Positions 1-8,343 of a stretch of DNA of 8,395 nt are shown here, piece by piece. The DNA comes from Flavobacteriaceae bacterium (GTDB lineage: Bacteria > Bacteroidota > Bacteroidia > Flavobacteriales > Flavobacteriaceae): contig JAHRWC010000225.1 of NCBI GenBank assembly GCA_019090365.1, positions 1-8,395 on the forward strand, in the 5' to 3' direction. The translations under genes were made by a program, and so were the position numbers. Under the pieces are notes generated by a model. That model ran no database searches and had not been told where the DNA came from. It was given only the letters and a program-made list of their open reading frames with translations. Each line of letters begins with the position of its first letter. The stretch's first letter is position 1.

Positions 1-866
1 AATTGGTTTCTATTTTTGAAAAAGACAAGATTACATTAGAAAAAAACCTATATGAAACTCAAAAGATTTATGAAAATGGTTTCACTGAAGAGGAAAGCGT
101 TGAACAATTAGAAATCACCTTACTTAATATTGACACTCAACTTAGTAATGCAATACGTAGTGAATCAATTGCTAATCAAATGTTCAATTTAGCCTTAGGG
201 ATTGATGTTTCAGAAAATGTTGTTTTAAAAGATGATTTAGCATCATTAACGGTTAGAAATACAAGCCTTAGTTTTTTAGATTCTTCTTTAAATTTAGAAA
301 ATAATATTGACTACAAAATTGCTTCTAATTTAACGCAACAAAGAAGTCTAGAACTTAAATTAGAAAAAAGTAAAGCACTTCCTTCTTTGTCTGCATTTGT
401 AAATTATGGAACAAGTGCCAATAGTGATAGCTTTTCATTCTTTGACTCTCAACAAATATGGTATCAATCTTCAATACTAGGGTTAAAAATGAACATTCCA
501 ATATTTAGTAGTGGTATGAGGGGTGCAAGAACTCAACAAGCTAGAATCGCTTTAAAAAAGGCTGAAACTGATTTTAATTATACGCAGCAAAATATTTTAT
601 TAGAATTAAATTCTGCTAAAAGCAATTATCAATTTGCAATTGAAAAATATGAAAATGCAAAAAAATATTTAACGCTTTCTGAACGCATTGAAAGTAAGAA
701 TCAAGTTAAATTTAAAGAGGGCCTTTCAACTAGTTTTGATTTACGCCAAGCACAAACACAATTATATATTGCTCAACAGCAATATTTTCAATCTATGTTA
801 GAAGTCATTACTTCAAAAGCAAACCTAGAGACTATTTTAAATAGCCCAACAATACAGACAAACTAA
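1..866 (+). CDS. TolC-family outer-membrane efflux channel, 3' part (N-terminus missing)
   Basis: This is the outer-membrane duct of a tripartite efflux pump. The reading frame is open at the left edge (first full codon at base 3), so the TTG there is an internal Leu and not a start. About 287 C-terminal residues are visible. TolC-family proteins usually have about 420-480 residues, so roughly 150 plus the signal peptide lie outside. Visible signs of the family are long Gln/Glu/Lys/Leu/Ala-rich alpha-helical hairpins in two blocks (about residues 1-65 and 170-280), with a beta-strand part between them (about 125-170). That part contains 'ALPSLSAFVNYG' and 'LGLKMNIPIFSSGMRGAR', matching the family's usual 'P.l...a.yg' and 'l.l.vPlf.gG.r..r...A' pattern. 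The helix ending 'EGLSTSFDLRQAQTQLYIAQQQY' matches the 'G..s..dll.Aq..l..a' signature of the second repeat. The adaptor gene follows after 19 bases, supporting one operon. No frameshift is seen. Family assignment is firm; the substrate is unknown. Confidence 0.93.
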   Translation, partial: LVSIFEKDKITLEKNLYETQKIYENGFTEEESVEQLEITLLNIDTQLSNAIRSESIANQMFNLALGIDVSENVVLKDDLASLTVRNTSLSFLDSSLNLENNIDYKIASNLTQQRSLELKLEKSKALPSLSAFVNYGTSANSDSFSFFDSQQIWYQSSILGLKMNIPIFSSGMRGARTQQARIALKKAETDFNYTQQNILLELNSAKSNYQFAIEKYENAKKYLTLSERIESKNQVKFKEGLSTSFDLRQAQTQLYIAQQQYFQSMLEVITSKANLETILNSPTIQTN

Positions 867-885
867 TCAAAAAAATACCCAATAA

Positions 886-2055
886 ATGAAAAATTTATAT
901 ATCATTTTATTTTCCGCTATTATCCTAACATCGTGTGGTGGTGATCAAAAATCTTTAGATAAGGTTATTGAAAAAGGAACTTTGGAAGAGCTAAGAACTA
1001 AAAAAGATGAAATCAATGCCGATCAACTTGTTTTAATTGAACAAATGAAACAATTAGATGTAGCTATTTCAAAATTAGATACAATTAAAAAGAGTCCGTT
1101 AATCACAGTTTTTAAAGCTAAAAAAGAAAAGTTTATTCACTTTTTAGAGCTTCAAGGTAATGTTAAGACAAAACAGAATGTGATTGTATATCCAGAAATG
1201 GCAGGAATTCTTACAAGAGTTTTTGTTAAAGAAGGTCAAGCAGTTTCTAAAGGACAATTATTAGCTAGAATTGATGATGGAGGTCTTGGACAACAAGTAG
1301 CGCAAATGCAGATTCAAGCTGAACTTGCTAAAACTACATTTGAACGTCAAGAACGTCTTTGGAACCAGAAAATAGGAAGTGAAATAGAGTACTTACAAGC
1401 AAAATCTAATTATGAAGGGCAACAAAAAGTGGTGAACCAACTTCAAAGTCAGTTAGCTAAAACTGGCGTAAGAGCTCCATTTTCTGGAGTGATAGATGAT
1501 GTAATTACAGACCAAGGAACTGTTGTATCTCCAGGACAATCTCAAATTATACGTATCGTAAATCTAAACGATATGTTTATTGAAACTGATGTTCCTGAAA
1601 GTTATATAACGAGTGTTACAAAAGACAAAAAAGTGATAGTTGATTTCCCAATACTTGGAAAAACAGTTGATACAAAAGTGAGACAAGCTGGTAATTTTAT
1701 TAATCCTGCTAACAGAACATACAAAGTTGAAATCGCTGTTCCAAATAAAGAAAAAAACATAAAACCTAATCTTACAGCTAAGCTAAAGATTAACGATTAC
1801 ACCAATGAAGAAGCGATATTAATTCCTCAAAGTGTTATTTCTGAAAATGCCAAAGGACAGCAATATATCTATGTTGTAAATGATATTGATTCAAAAAACA
1901 TTGGTATTTCCCAAAGAATAATCATCGAAACAGGAAAAACACAAGATGATTTAATTGAAGTTCTTAGTGGAATTGAAACAGGAATGGACATTATTGAAAA
2001 AGGTGCTAGAAGTGTAAAAGAAGGGCAAACAGTTGAAATTATAACGAAGAAATAA
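886..2055 (+). CDS. RND efflux periplasmic adaptor (membrane fusion protein), lipoprotein
   Basis: This is the periplasmic adaptor that links the inner-membrane RND pump to the TolC-type channel. It has 389 residues, a usual length. The N-terminus is a lipoprotein signal: Lys2, a hydrophobic stretch, then lipobox LTSC with the lipidated Cys at 17. Residues about 28-75 form a charged, probably coiled-coil extension. After that come the first half of the biotinyl-lipoyl domain (about 95-130, 'VYPEMAGILTRVFVKEGQAV' and 'KGQLLARID'), an alpha hairpin (about 133-190), the second lipoyl half ('GVRAPFSGVIDDVITDQGTVV', 194-214), the beta-barrel domain (about 225-305, including 'NRTYKVEIAVPN') and the membrane-proximal domain (about 310-389). 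The ATG at 886 is chosen because the signal sequence starts right there. Only A/T-rich sequence precedes it, with no clear Shine-Dalgarno site. It lies between the channel gene (19-base gap) and the permease gene (7-base gap). The substrate cannot be read from the adaptor. Confidence 0.95.
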   Translation: MKNLYIILFSAIILTSCGGDQKSLDKVIEKGTLEELRTKKDEINADQLVLIEQMKQLDVAISKLDTIKKSPLITVFKAKKEKFIHFLELQGNVKTKQNVIVYPEMAGILTRVFVKEGQAVSKGQLLARIDDGGLGQQVAQMQIQAELAKTTFERQERLWNQKIGSEIEYLQAKSNYEGQQKVVNQLQSQLAKTGVRAPFSGVIDDVITDQGTVVSPGQSQIIRIVNLNDMFIETDVPESYITSVTKDKKVIVDFPILGKTVDTKVRQAGNFINPANRTYKVEIAVPNKEKNIKPNLTAKLKINDYTNEEAILIPQSVISENAKGQQYIYVVNDIDSKNIGISQRIIIETGKTQDDLIEVLSGIETGMDIIEKGARSVKEGQTVEIITKK

Positions 2056-2062
2056 TTTGAAG

Positions 2063-5000
2063 ATGGATAAAAATCAAAAAAAGATTCACAAAGAGTTTCC
2101 GCTTTCAACCTGGGCAATTAATAACTCTACAACAATTTACGTATTAATTGCAGTTATATTATTTCTTGGAATTAAGGCATTTTATAATATGCCAAGAGAA
2201 AATTTCCCTGAAGTAAATGAAACTAAAATTTACATTAGTTCAGTATACCCAGGAAACACAGCTGAAGATGTTGAAAAACTTATAACTGATCCACTTGAGG
2301 ACAAATTAAAGTCGGTAAGTAATGTTGTAGAAATTACTTCTACTTCACAAGAAGATTATTCGATGGTGATTGTTGAGTTCGATGAAAACATTTCGGTTGA
2401 TCAGGCAAAACAAAAAGTAAAGGATGAAATAGATACTGAAACCGCAAATGAAGATTGGCCAACTTCAAATGGAGCAAAAGTTCAACCCAATGTTTTTGAA
2501 TTGAGCATGTCTGAAGAAATGCCCATCTTAAATATTAATATTTCTGGAGATTATACCATTCAAAAATTAAAAGAATATGCCGAATATTTAGAAGATGAGA
2601 TAGAGGATCTACCTGAAATTAAACAAGCAGATATTCGTGGTGCCCAAGAAAAGGAAGTAGAAGTTGCCGTAGACATTTACAAAATGATGGCAGCCAAGGT
2701 GAGTTTTCAAGATATTACGAATGCAATCAATGGCGGTAATGTTACTATGTCTGCTGGTAATTTAATTACGAGTGGTCAACGTCGAACAATAAGAATACTT
2801 GGAGAAATTAATTCTCCTAATGATCTTGAAAGTTTTGTTGTTAAATCTGAAAATGGAGAGTCTGTTTACTTAAAAGATATTGCAGAAGTAAGCTTTAAAG
2901 AAAAAGACAAAACAACTTATGCACGTCAAGATGGAATGCCTGTCGTTATGATTGATGTTAAAAAACGTGCTGGTAAAAACATGGTTGAAGCAGCCGAACA
3001 AGTACATGAAATTGTAAAAAACGCAAAACTAAACGTTTTTCCAAATAACCTAAAAGTAGAAGTTTCTAACGATCAATCTCCAAAAACAATAAGTCAGGTA
3101 GATGATTTAGTAAACAACATTATTTTCGGAATTATATTAGTTGTAACTGTATTAATGTTCTTTTTAGGGTTTAAAAACGCAATTTTTGTTGGGTTTGCAA
3201 TACCAATGTCTATGTTTATGTCCTTAATGATATTAAACTTATTTGGATATACATTAAACGTTATGATCCTTTTCGGATTAGTAATGGGACTAGGAATGCT
3301 GGTAGATAATGGTATTGTAGTTGTTGAAAACGTGTATCGTTTAATGGATGAAGAAGGAATGAGCCGAAGAGAAGCAGCTAAAAAAGGGATTGGTGAAATT
3401 GCTTTTCCTATTATTATTTCAACTGCAACTACTGTAGCCGCATTTATTCCATTAGGTTTATGGCCAGGAATGATGGGTGAATTTATGATATTATTACCTA
3501 TAACACTTTCTACTGTTTTAGGATCTTCCTTATTTGTTGCTATTTTCTTTAATTCAGTATTAGTTTCTAAGTTCATGAAAACTGAAGATAATGATATGCC
3601 TTTAAAGCAAATCATATGGGTAACATCCTTAATGGCAATCATTGGAATATTAGTATTTATTACAGGAGGTGAATATAAAGGCCTAGGAACTTTAATGATT
3701 TTCACGAGTATCATGTTATGGATATATCGTTTATTTCTAAGAAAGTGGGCAAATTCATTTCAAAAGAATGCATTGGTTCGATTAGAGAATTTCTATGAAA
3801 AATTACTGAGAGCTTCTTTAAAAGGATGGCGTCCCTACACATTAGTAGTTGGTACATTCGTTTTGTTAGTAATTTCATTTATGGCATTTGGCGCGTCGTT
3901 AGGTGCAGGTAGAACTAAAGTTGAATTCTTTCCAGACAATAAGCCAAATCAGATTATTGTCTATATAGAATATCCTGAAGGAACTGATATTGAAGAAACA
4001 AATACAATTACTTCTGAAATAGAAAAGAAAGTATTTACGGTTTTAAATGGTGATGAGTATACTGTTGGTGATTATAACTATATGGTAGAAAGTTCTGTCT
4101 CACAAGTTGGTGAAGGTGCTGGAAACCCACAAACAGATGGTGGCTCTGCTGCTGAAATGCCTCATAAAGGTAAAATCACAGCTTCTATGCGTGAATATAA
4201 ATATAGGCAAGGTGAAGACAGTGAGTTAATGCGACAGAAAGTACAAGAAGCACTTGTTGGAATTTTTCCTGGAGTTTTAATTTCAGTTGAAAAAGATGCT
4301 AATGGTCCTCCTATAGGTCATCCTATTAATATTGAAATTGAAGGAAACGACTATAATGAACTTATAGCAACAGCTGAAGAAATGCGAAATTTCATTAATT
4401 CAAAAAACATAAGTGGAATTGATGAACTTAAAATTGATGTTAATAAAGACAAACCATCAATGCAGGTTATTGTTGATCGAAAGAAAGCTGGTGAATTAGG
4501 GGTTAATTCTTCACAAGTTGGGCTACAATTGCGTAATTCTATCTACGGAACAAAAGCTGGTGTTTATAAAGAGGATGGAGAAGATTATGATATTTATGTA
4601 AGATTCAATAAAGAGAATAGATATAACCGAAGTGCTCTTTTTAATCAGACAATTACATTTAAAGATCAAAATTCAGGTAAGACTAAATCAATTCCTGTTT
4701 CAGCTATTGCAAGTCCGTCAAATAATTCTGGTTTTAGTTCAATTAAACATAAAGACACAAAACGAGTGGTAACATTATATTCTGCCTTAGCTCCAGGTTT
4801 TACTGATGCAGGTGCTATTGTGAATCAAATTCAGAATAAAATGCAATCGTTTAAAGAATTGTCTAGTGATATTAAGATTGATTATACAGGACAAATTGAA
4901 GAGCAAAATAAACAAATGACCTTTTTAATGGGTGCCTTTTTTACAGGCTTAGGATTAATATTCTTTATTCTTATATTCCAATTTAATTCTGTTTCAAAAC

Positions 5001-5548
5001 CAGGTATAATTATGCTTGCAATATTCTTAAGTTTTATTGGAGTATTTGGTGGATTAGTTATTACAGGAGCTTCATTCGTAATTATGATGACAATGATGGG
5101 AATTATTTCGCTCGCAGGAATTGTAGTAAATAACGGAGTAGTACTATTAGATTATACCCAATTGTTAATTGACAGAAAGAAGATTGAAAACAATATTTCT
5201 GACGATGATTTTATTGATAGCAAAGGATTATATGAATCTATAGTTACTGGAGGTAAAGCACGTCTAAGACCCGTTTTATTGACAGCAATTACAACAATTT
5301 TGGGATTAATTCCATTGGCAATTGGATTCAACATTAACTTCTTTACATTAATGAGTGATATTGATCCTAATATATATATGGGAGGTGACAATGTAGTGTT
5401 TTGGGGTCCTTTAGCTTGGTCTGTAATCTATGGATTATTTATAGCTACTTTCTTAACTTTAATAATCGTACCTATTTTATTCTATTTAATAACAAAATTT
5501 AAAATGTGGTTACGAAGTAAAACTTCTTCAAAAACTGTTGCAGTATAA
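2063..5548 (+). CDS. RND-family efflux permease (HAE1/AcrB type), inner-membrane pump
   Basis: This is a proton-driven inner-membrane exporter, the motor of the tripartite pump. From ATG 2063 it has 1161 residues, against about 1030-1050 for AcrB. A TTG at 2057 would add two residues; ATG is preferred. The two-fold RND plan is clear: TM1 about 23-40, first periplasmic porter region about 41-350, TM2-TM6 about 353-503, TM7 about 592-611, second porter region about 612-950, TM8-TM12 about 952-1143. The TM4 motif 'GMLVDNGIVVVENV' carries Asp415 (AcrB D407) but Asn416 in place of D408. TM10 has 'GIVVNNGVVLLDY', with Asn1023 where AcrB has K940. Two further hydrophobic stretches (about 517-535 and 540-556) lie between TM6 and TM7, and a longer loop ('SDIDPNIYMGGDN', about 1098-1110) lies between TM11 and TM12. 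The motifs fit HAE1 (drug, bile salt or hydrophobic export) better than heavy-metal CusA pumps, but the substrate is an inference. It probably shares a transcript with the adaptor and channel genes. Confidence 0.95.
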   Translation: MDKNQKKIHKEFPLSTWAINNSTTIYVLIAVILFLGIKAFYNMPRENFPEVNETKIYISSVYPGNTAEDVEKLITDPLEDKLKSVSNVVEITSTSQEDYSMVIVEFDENISVDQAKQKVKDEIDTETANEDWPTSNGAKVQPNVFELSMSEEMPILNINISGDYTIQKLKEYAEYLEDEIEDLPEIKQADIRGAQEKEVEVAVDIYKMMAAKVSFQDITNAINGGNVTMSAGNLITSGQRRTIRILGEINSPNDLESFVVKSENGESVYLKDIAEVSFKEKDKTTYARQDGMPVVMIDVKKRAGKNMVEAAEQVHEIVKNAKLNVFPNNLKVEVSNDQSPKTISQVDDLVNNIIFGIILVVTVLMFFLGFKNAIFVGFAIPMSMFMSLMILNLFGYTLNVMILFGLVMGLGMLVDNGIVVVENVYRLMDEEGMSRREAAKKGIGEIAFPIIISTATTVAAFIPLGLWPGMMGEFMILLPITLSTVLGSSLFVAIFFNSVLVSKFMKTEDNDMPLKQIIWVTSLMAIIGILVFITGGEYKGLGTLMIFTSIMLWIYRLFLRKWANSFQKNALVRLENFYEKLLRASLKGWRPYTLVVGTFVLLVISFMAFGASLGAGRTKVEFFPDNKPNQIIVYIEYPEGTDIEETNTITSEIEKKVFTVLNGDEYTVGDYNYMVESSVSQVGEGAGNPQTDGGSAAEMPHKGKITASMREYKYRQGEDSELMRQKVQEALVGIFPGVLISVEKDANGPPIGHPINIEIEGNDYNELIATAEEMRNFINSKNISGIDELKIDVNKDKPSMQVIVDRKKAGELGVNSSQVGLQLRNSIYGTKAGVYKEDGEDYDIYVRFNKENRYNRSALFNQTITFKDQNSGKTKSIPVSAIASPSNNSGFSSIKHKDTKRVVTLYSALAPGFTDAGAIVNQIQNKMQSFKELSSDIKIDYTGQIEEQNKQMTFLMGAFFTGLGLIFFILIFQFNSVSKPGIIMLAIFLSFIGVFGGLVITGASFVIMMTMMGIISLAGIVVNNGVVLLDYTQLLIDRKKIENNISDDDFIDSKGLYESIVTGGKARLRPVLLTAITTILGLIPLAIGFNINFFTLMSDIDPNIYMGGDNVVFWGPLAWSVIYGLFIATFLTLIIVPILFYLITKFKMWLRSKTSSKTVAV

Positions 5549-5565
5549 TGCTGCGAATTGAAATA

Positions 5566-5596
5566 AAAAAACCCTCAACATTGTTGAGGGTTTTTT
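5566..5596. terminator. Bidirectional rho-independent terminator between convergent genes
   Basis: An inverted repeat has a GC-containing core stem CCCTCAAC (5572-5579) pairing with GTTGAGGG (5583-5590) around a three-base loop ATT. Six further A-T pairs (5566-5571 with 5591-5596) bring the perfect stem to 14 bp. The + strand reads into TTTTTTATTT and the - strand reads into TTTTTTTATTT, so the same hairpin has a U-tract in each direction. It begins 18 bases after the permease stop codon and lies 20 bases beyond the receptor's stop codon on the other strand. It therefore should end both the efflux operon and the receptor gene. Confidence 0.9.
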
Positions 5597-5616
5597 ATTT
5601 AGATAAAAGACTTTAC

Positions 5617-8343
5617 TTAAAATTTATAAGTTAATCCTCCATTTATTATCATACCATTAAATCCAAATTGATTTACTTCCCATGGATATTTAAAACGACC
5701 ACCTAAGTCAGTAACAAAATCTCCTTGTGTTTCGATTTCATCTGGATAAACATCTAATAAATTATTAGCTGAAGCAAATAAAGAGAAACTATCACAAACA
5801 TTAAATCTTACTATTAAGTCTGTAATTATTTTACCTGCAAATGTTTGATCATAATCAGCATCATCAACTGGAAGGTTTGAACCATTTGGTCCTAATGGAG
5901 CACCATTAAGTCCATTGTTAGAATGCATCCAAGTTACTTCTCCAAAATAAGTGTTATTTAATGTAAAATTAAATTTCCCTATTTCATAGTCAAGTCCTAA
6001 TAAAACTTTCGTTTGTGGTCTTGAAGATACAATTCTAGATTGTTCTTTTCTATTGAATATATCGTATCCATTTTCACCTAAAATACCTGGAGCTTCTAAC
6101 TGAAGTCCATCAGTATTTGGATCACTATCGTCGTTAGTGATTTCAGTTTCATTATAATTAGCTGCTAGTGTAGCGCCAAAAGTTCCTGAACCTAATGAAA
6201 TATTATCTAAACTAGCAACAATATCGACTCCTGTTGTTTTTGTATCAACAGCATTTACAAAAAACTTTAAACTAGTGATTGAGTTTGCTTCTAATATATC
6301 TTCAACAGGATTCTGTGGATCTCCAACTGATCCATCTTTATAACCTATTTCACCTGTAAATAATACACGATTTTCTACTTCTACATTGTAGAAATCTGCA
6401 GATAATGACAAGTTTGAAGTTACTTTATAAGTAATTCCTGCTGAAATATTAGTTGATTCTTCGGCTGTTAACTGAGGAACTCCTAATCCGTCTCTAATTA
6501 CTGGATCAACATTATTAAATGTTCCTTGGTTTGAAATTGTACCTCCAGAAACTAAAGTTTGAATATTACTTAAATAAATTTGATGTAATGAAGGCGCTCT
6601 AAATCCTGTACTGTAAGAAGCACGTATTGCACCTTGATTATCTCCTAAAATATAACGTCCATTCACTTTCCATGAAGTATTATCTCCAAAATCACTAAAA
6701 TCCTCATAACGAACAGCTCCTCCTAATAATAATTTATCAGTAGCTTCTACCTCTAGATCAACATAAACACCATAATTGTTTCTATCTGCTCTAACTGCAT
6801 TTGCTGGTTGTAATCCTGGAAATGATTGTGCTCCATCTGCATAATAAGATTCTGGTTCACCTGCAAAAGAATTAAATCTTTCATCTTTAAATTCACCTCC
6901 AAAGGCTAAACTAACAATACCAAAACTTCTTGAGAAATCTAAATTAGCTATTGCATTACTAAATGTATAAGCACCAACATTAAATGATGTTGGACTAGTA
7001 GCGCCTAATGCAGGATTAATACTGTTATTAACTTCATAACTCACGGCATTTCTACCATAAGTACCACTTAAATCTACATCAAATCCTAACATCTCAAACT
7101 CAACTCCAATAACATTGTTGTTATCTGTAATTTTTGTTTCGAATGTAGGCTGGAAACCTTGATATTCTGTACCAGCTTCGTGTAATAAATTAAATGGATC
7201 TTGAACCCAATAAGGTGCTCTGTATAAAGCAAAACTCTTTCCTTCTCTATAAGTTACACCTCCAAATGAATACAATTTTCCTTTCCCATTTTTAAAAGGT
7301 AGTCCTAGATTGTAGAATAAATCTCCTTTATAAAGTTCTGGTTGACCAATTGTCATACCTAAATCTGGATTTTCACTTAACCACTCAGACCAATCTGGGT
7401 CATCTGCAGCTACTCCAAAAAGCACATCATCACCAGGAGTTCCAGCTCTATTGGTTTCTTCTTGTTGGTAATATGCAAAAGTCATATTAATAAAACCTCC
7501 ATTATCACCTACTCTTAATCCTGTATTTACATCTGCACCAATATTAAAACCATCTCCTTCAGAAGTTACTCCAGAAGAAACATTTACTGTTGTTGTTCCA
7601 ACATCTTCTCTTAATACCATGTTTACAACACCTGCAATCGCATCAGAACCATATTGAGCCGATGCTCCATCACGTAACACTTCTACTCTTTTTAAAGCAG
7701 CAGCTGGAATACTTTTCATGTCTACACCAACTTCCCCCTTACCAGGAGTATCATTAATATATACTAAAGCACTTTGGTTTTTACGTTTTCCATTTACTAA
7801 AACCAATGTTCTACTTGGTCCTAATCCTCTTAAATCTGCTGGATCAAAATGTGCTGTCGCATCAGAAATAGTCTGGTTTGTTGAATTATAAGACGGCACT
7901 CTATATGCTAGCATCTTATCTACTGTTGGTTGTCCAGTATTTGCTAATTCTTGTACTGAAATATTATCAACTGGAACTAGTGATGTCAAAACTGTTCTTG
8001 GCTTTGCACGGTTACCAACAATAACAACTTCATCCAAAGACACTCCATCATTTAATGAAATTGTCCCTGCATTATTAGATGCTACTTCTACTTCTTGATT
8101 ACTTGAGCCAACAGAAGAAACAACTAAAGTTACTGGAAGACTTGGAACGTCTAACTTAAAATTTCCGTCGAAATCGGAAGTTGTTCCATTGTTCGTTCCT
8201 TTAACGACCACATTTGCTCCAGGCAATGGCGCACCTGAACTTGCTTCAGTTATAGTACCAGTTATCGACTCTTGTGCAAAAATAACAAGAGGGAAAAACA
8301 GCAATAACAACAAGATTTTTTTTGAAAGTAAATTTTGTTTCAT
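5617..8343 (-). CDS. TonB-dependent outer-membrane receptor with N-terminal carboxypeptidase-regulatory-like domain
   Basis: This outer-membrane transporter takes up a ligand using energy passed from the TonB-ExbB-ExbD complex. It has 908 residues and starts at ATG 8343, immediately followed by a Sec signal peptide (Lys-rich start, Leu-rich core, likely cleavage after 'IFA' at residue 23). Residues about 26-100 are a CarboxypepD_reg-like beta-sandwich ('ITGTITEASSGAPLPGANVVVKGT', 'DFDGNFKL'). A TonB-box-like segment LDEVVIVGN follows at 103-111. The plug spans about 125-245, with 'DLRGLGPSRTLVLVNGKR' and 'LKRVEVLRDGASAQYGSDAIAGVVNMVLR', both strong receptor signatures. The rest is a 22-strand-type beta barrel with 'GFRAPSLHQIYLSN', 'FASANNLLDVYPDE' and a terminal Phe, the usual outer-membrane targeting end. 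It lacks the SusC-type plug motifs, and no SusD partner is adjacent. The substrate (siderophore, vitamin, peptide or glycan) cannot be told. No Shine-Dalgarno site is seen before the start. It converges with the efflux operon and is probably unrelated to it. Confidence 0.95.
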   Translation of the reverse strand: MKQNLLSKKILLLLLFFPLVIFAQESITGTITEASSGAPLPGANVVVKGTNNGTTSDFDGNFKLDVPSLPVTLVVSSVGSSNQEVEVASNNAGTISLNDGVSLDEVVIVGNRAKPRTVLTSLVPVDNISVQELANTGQPTVDKMLAYRVPSYNSTNQTISDATAHFDPADLRGLGPSRTLVLVNGKRKNQSALVYINDTPGKGEVGVDMKSIPAAALKRVEVLRDGASAQYGSDAIAGVVNMVLREDVGTTTVNVSSGVTSEGDGFNIGADVNTGLRVGDNGGFINMTFAYYQQEETNRAGTPGDDVLFGVAADDPDWSEWLSENPDLGMTIGQPELYKGDLFYNLGLPFKNGKGKLYSFGGVTYREGKSFALYRAPYWVQDPFNLLHEAGTEYQGFQPTFETKITDNNNVIGVEFEMLGFDVDLSGTYGRNAVSYEVNNSINPALGATSPTSFNVGAYTFSNAIANLDFSRSFGIVSLAFGGEFKDERFNSFAGEPESYYADGAQSFPGLQPANAVRADRNNYGVYVDLEVEATDKLLLGGAVRYEDFSDFGDNTSWKVNGRYILGDNQGAIRASYSTGFRAPSLHQIYLSNIQTLVSGGTISNQGTFNNVDPVIRDGLGVPQLTAEESTNISAGITYKVTSNLSLSADFYNVEVENRVLFTGEIGYKDGSVGDPQNPVEDILEANSITSLKFFVNAVDTKTTGVDIVASLDNISLGSGTFGATLAANYNETEITNDDSDPNTDGLQLEAPGILGENGYDIFNRKEQSRIVSSRPQTKVLLGLDYEIGKFNFTLNNTYFGEVTWMHSNNGLNGAPLGPNGSNLPVDDADYDQTFAGKIITDLIVRFNVCDSFSLFASANNLLDVYPDEIETQGDFVTDLGGRFKYPWEVNQFGFNGMIINGGLTYKF

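Noticed and set aside
3..5. TTG at base 3 as a start codon for the outer-membrane channel gene
   Set aside because: The protein from here lacks a signal peptide and the first third of the TolC fold, so the gene clearly continues to the left of the window.
2057..2062. TTG at 2057 as the start of the RND permease
   Set aside because: An in-frame ATG lies two codons downstream at 2063 and gives a normal RND N-terminus; the difference is only two residues, so the TTG cannot be fully excluded.
1869..2117. Open frame of 82 codons on the - strand across the adaptor-permease junction
   Set aside because: It is antisense to two real genes, has no recognisable domain, and a transcript would run against the operon.
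3094..3714. Open frame of 206 codons on the - strand inside the RND permease gene
   Set aside because: It lies wholly within a strongly supported gene on the opposite strand. Its translation is low-complexity Ile/Asn/Pro/Thr-rich, as expected from reading the antisense of AT-rich membrane-helix codons, and has no recognisable domain.
5152..5391. Open frame of 79 codons on the - strand inside the 3' part of the permease gene
   Set aside because: It is antisense to conserved TM10-TM12 coding sequence and its composition is that of an antisense shadow.
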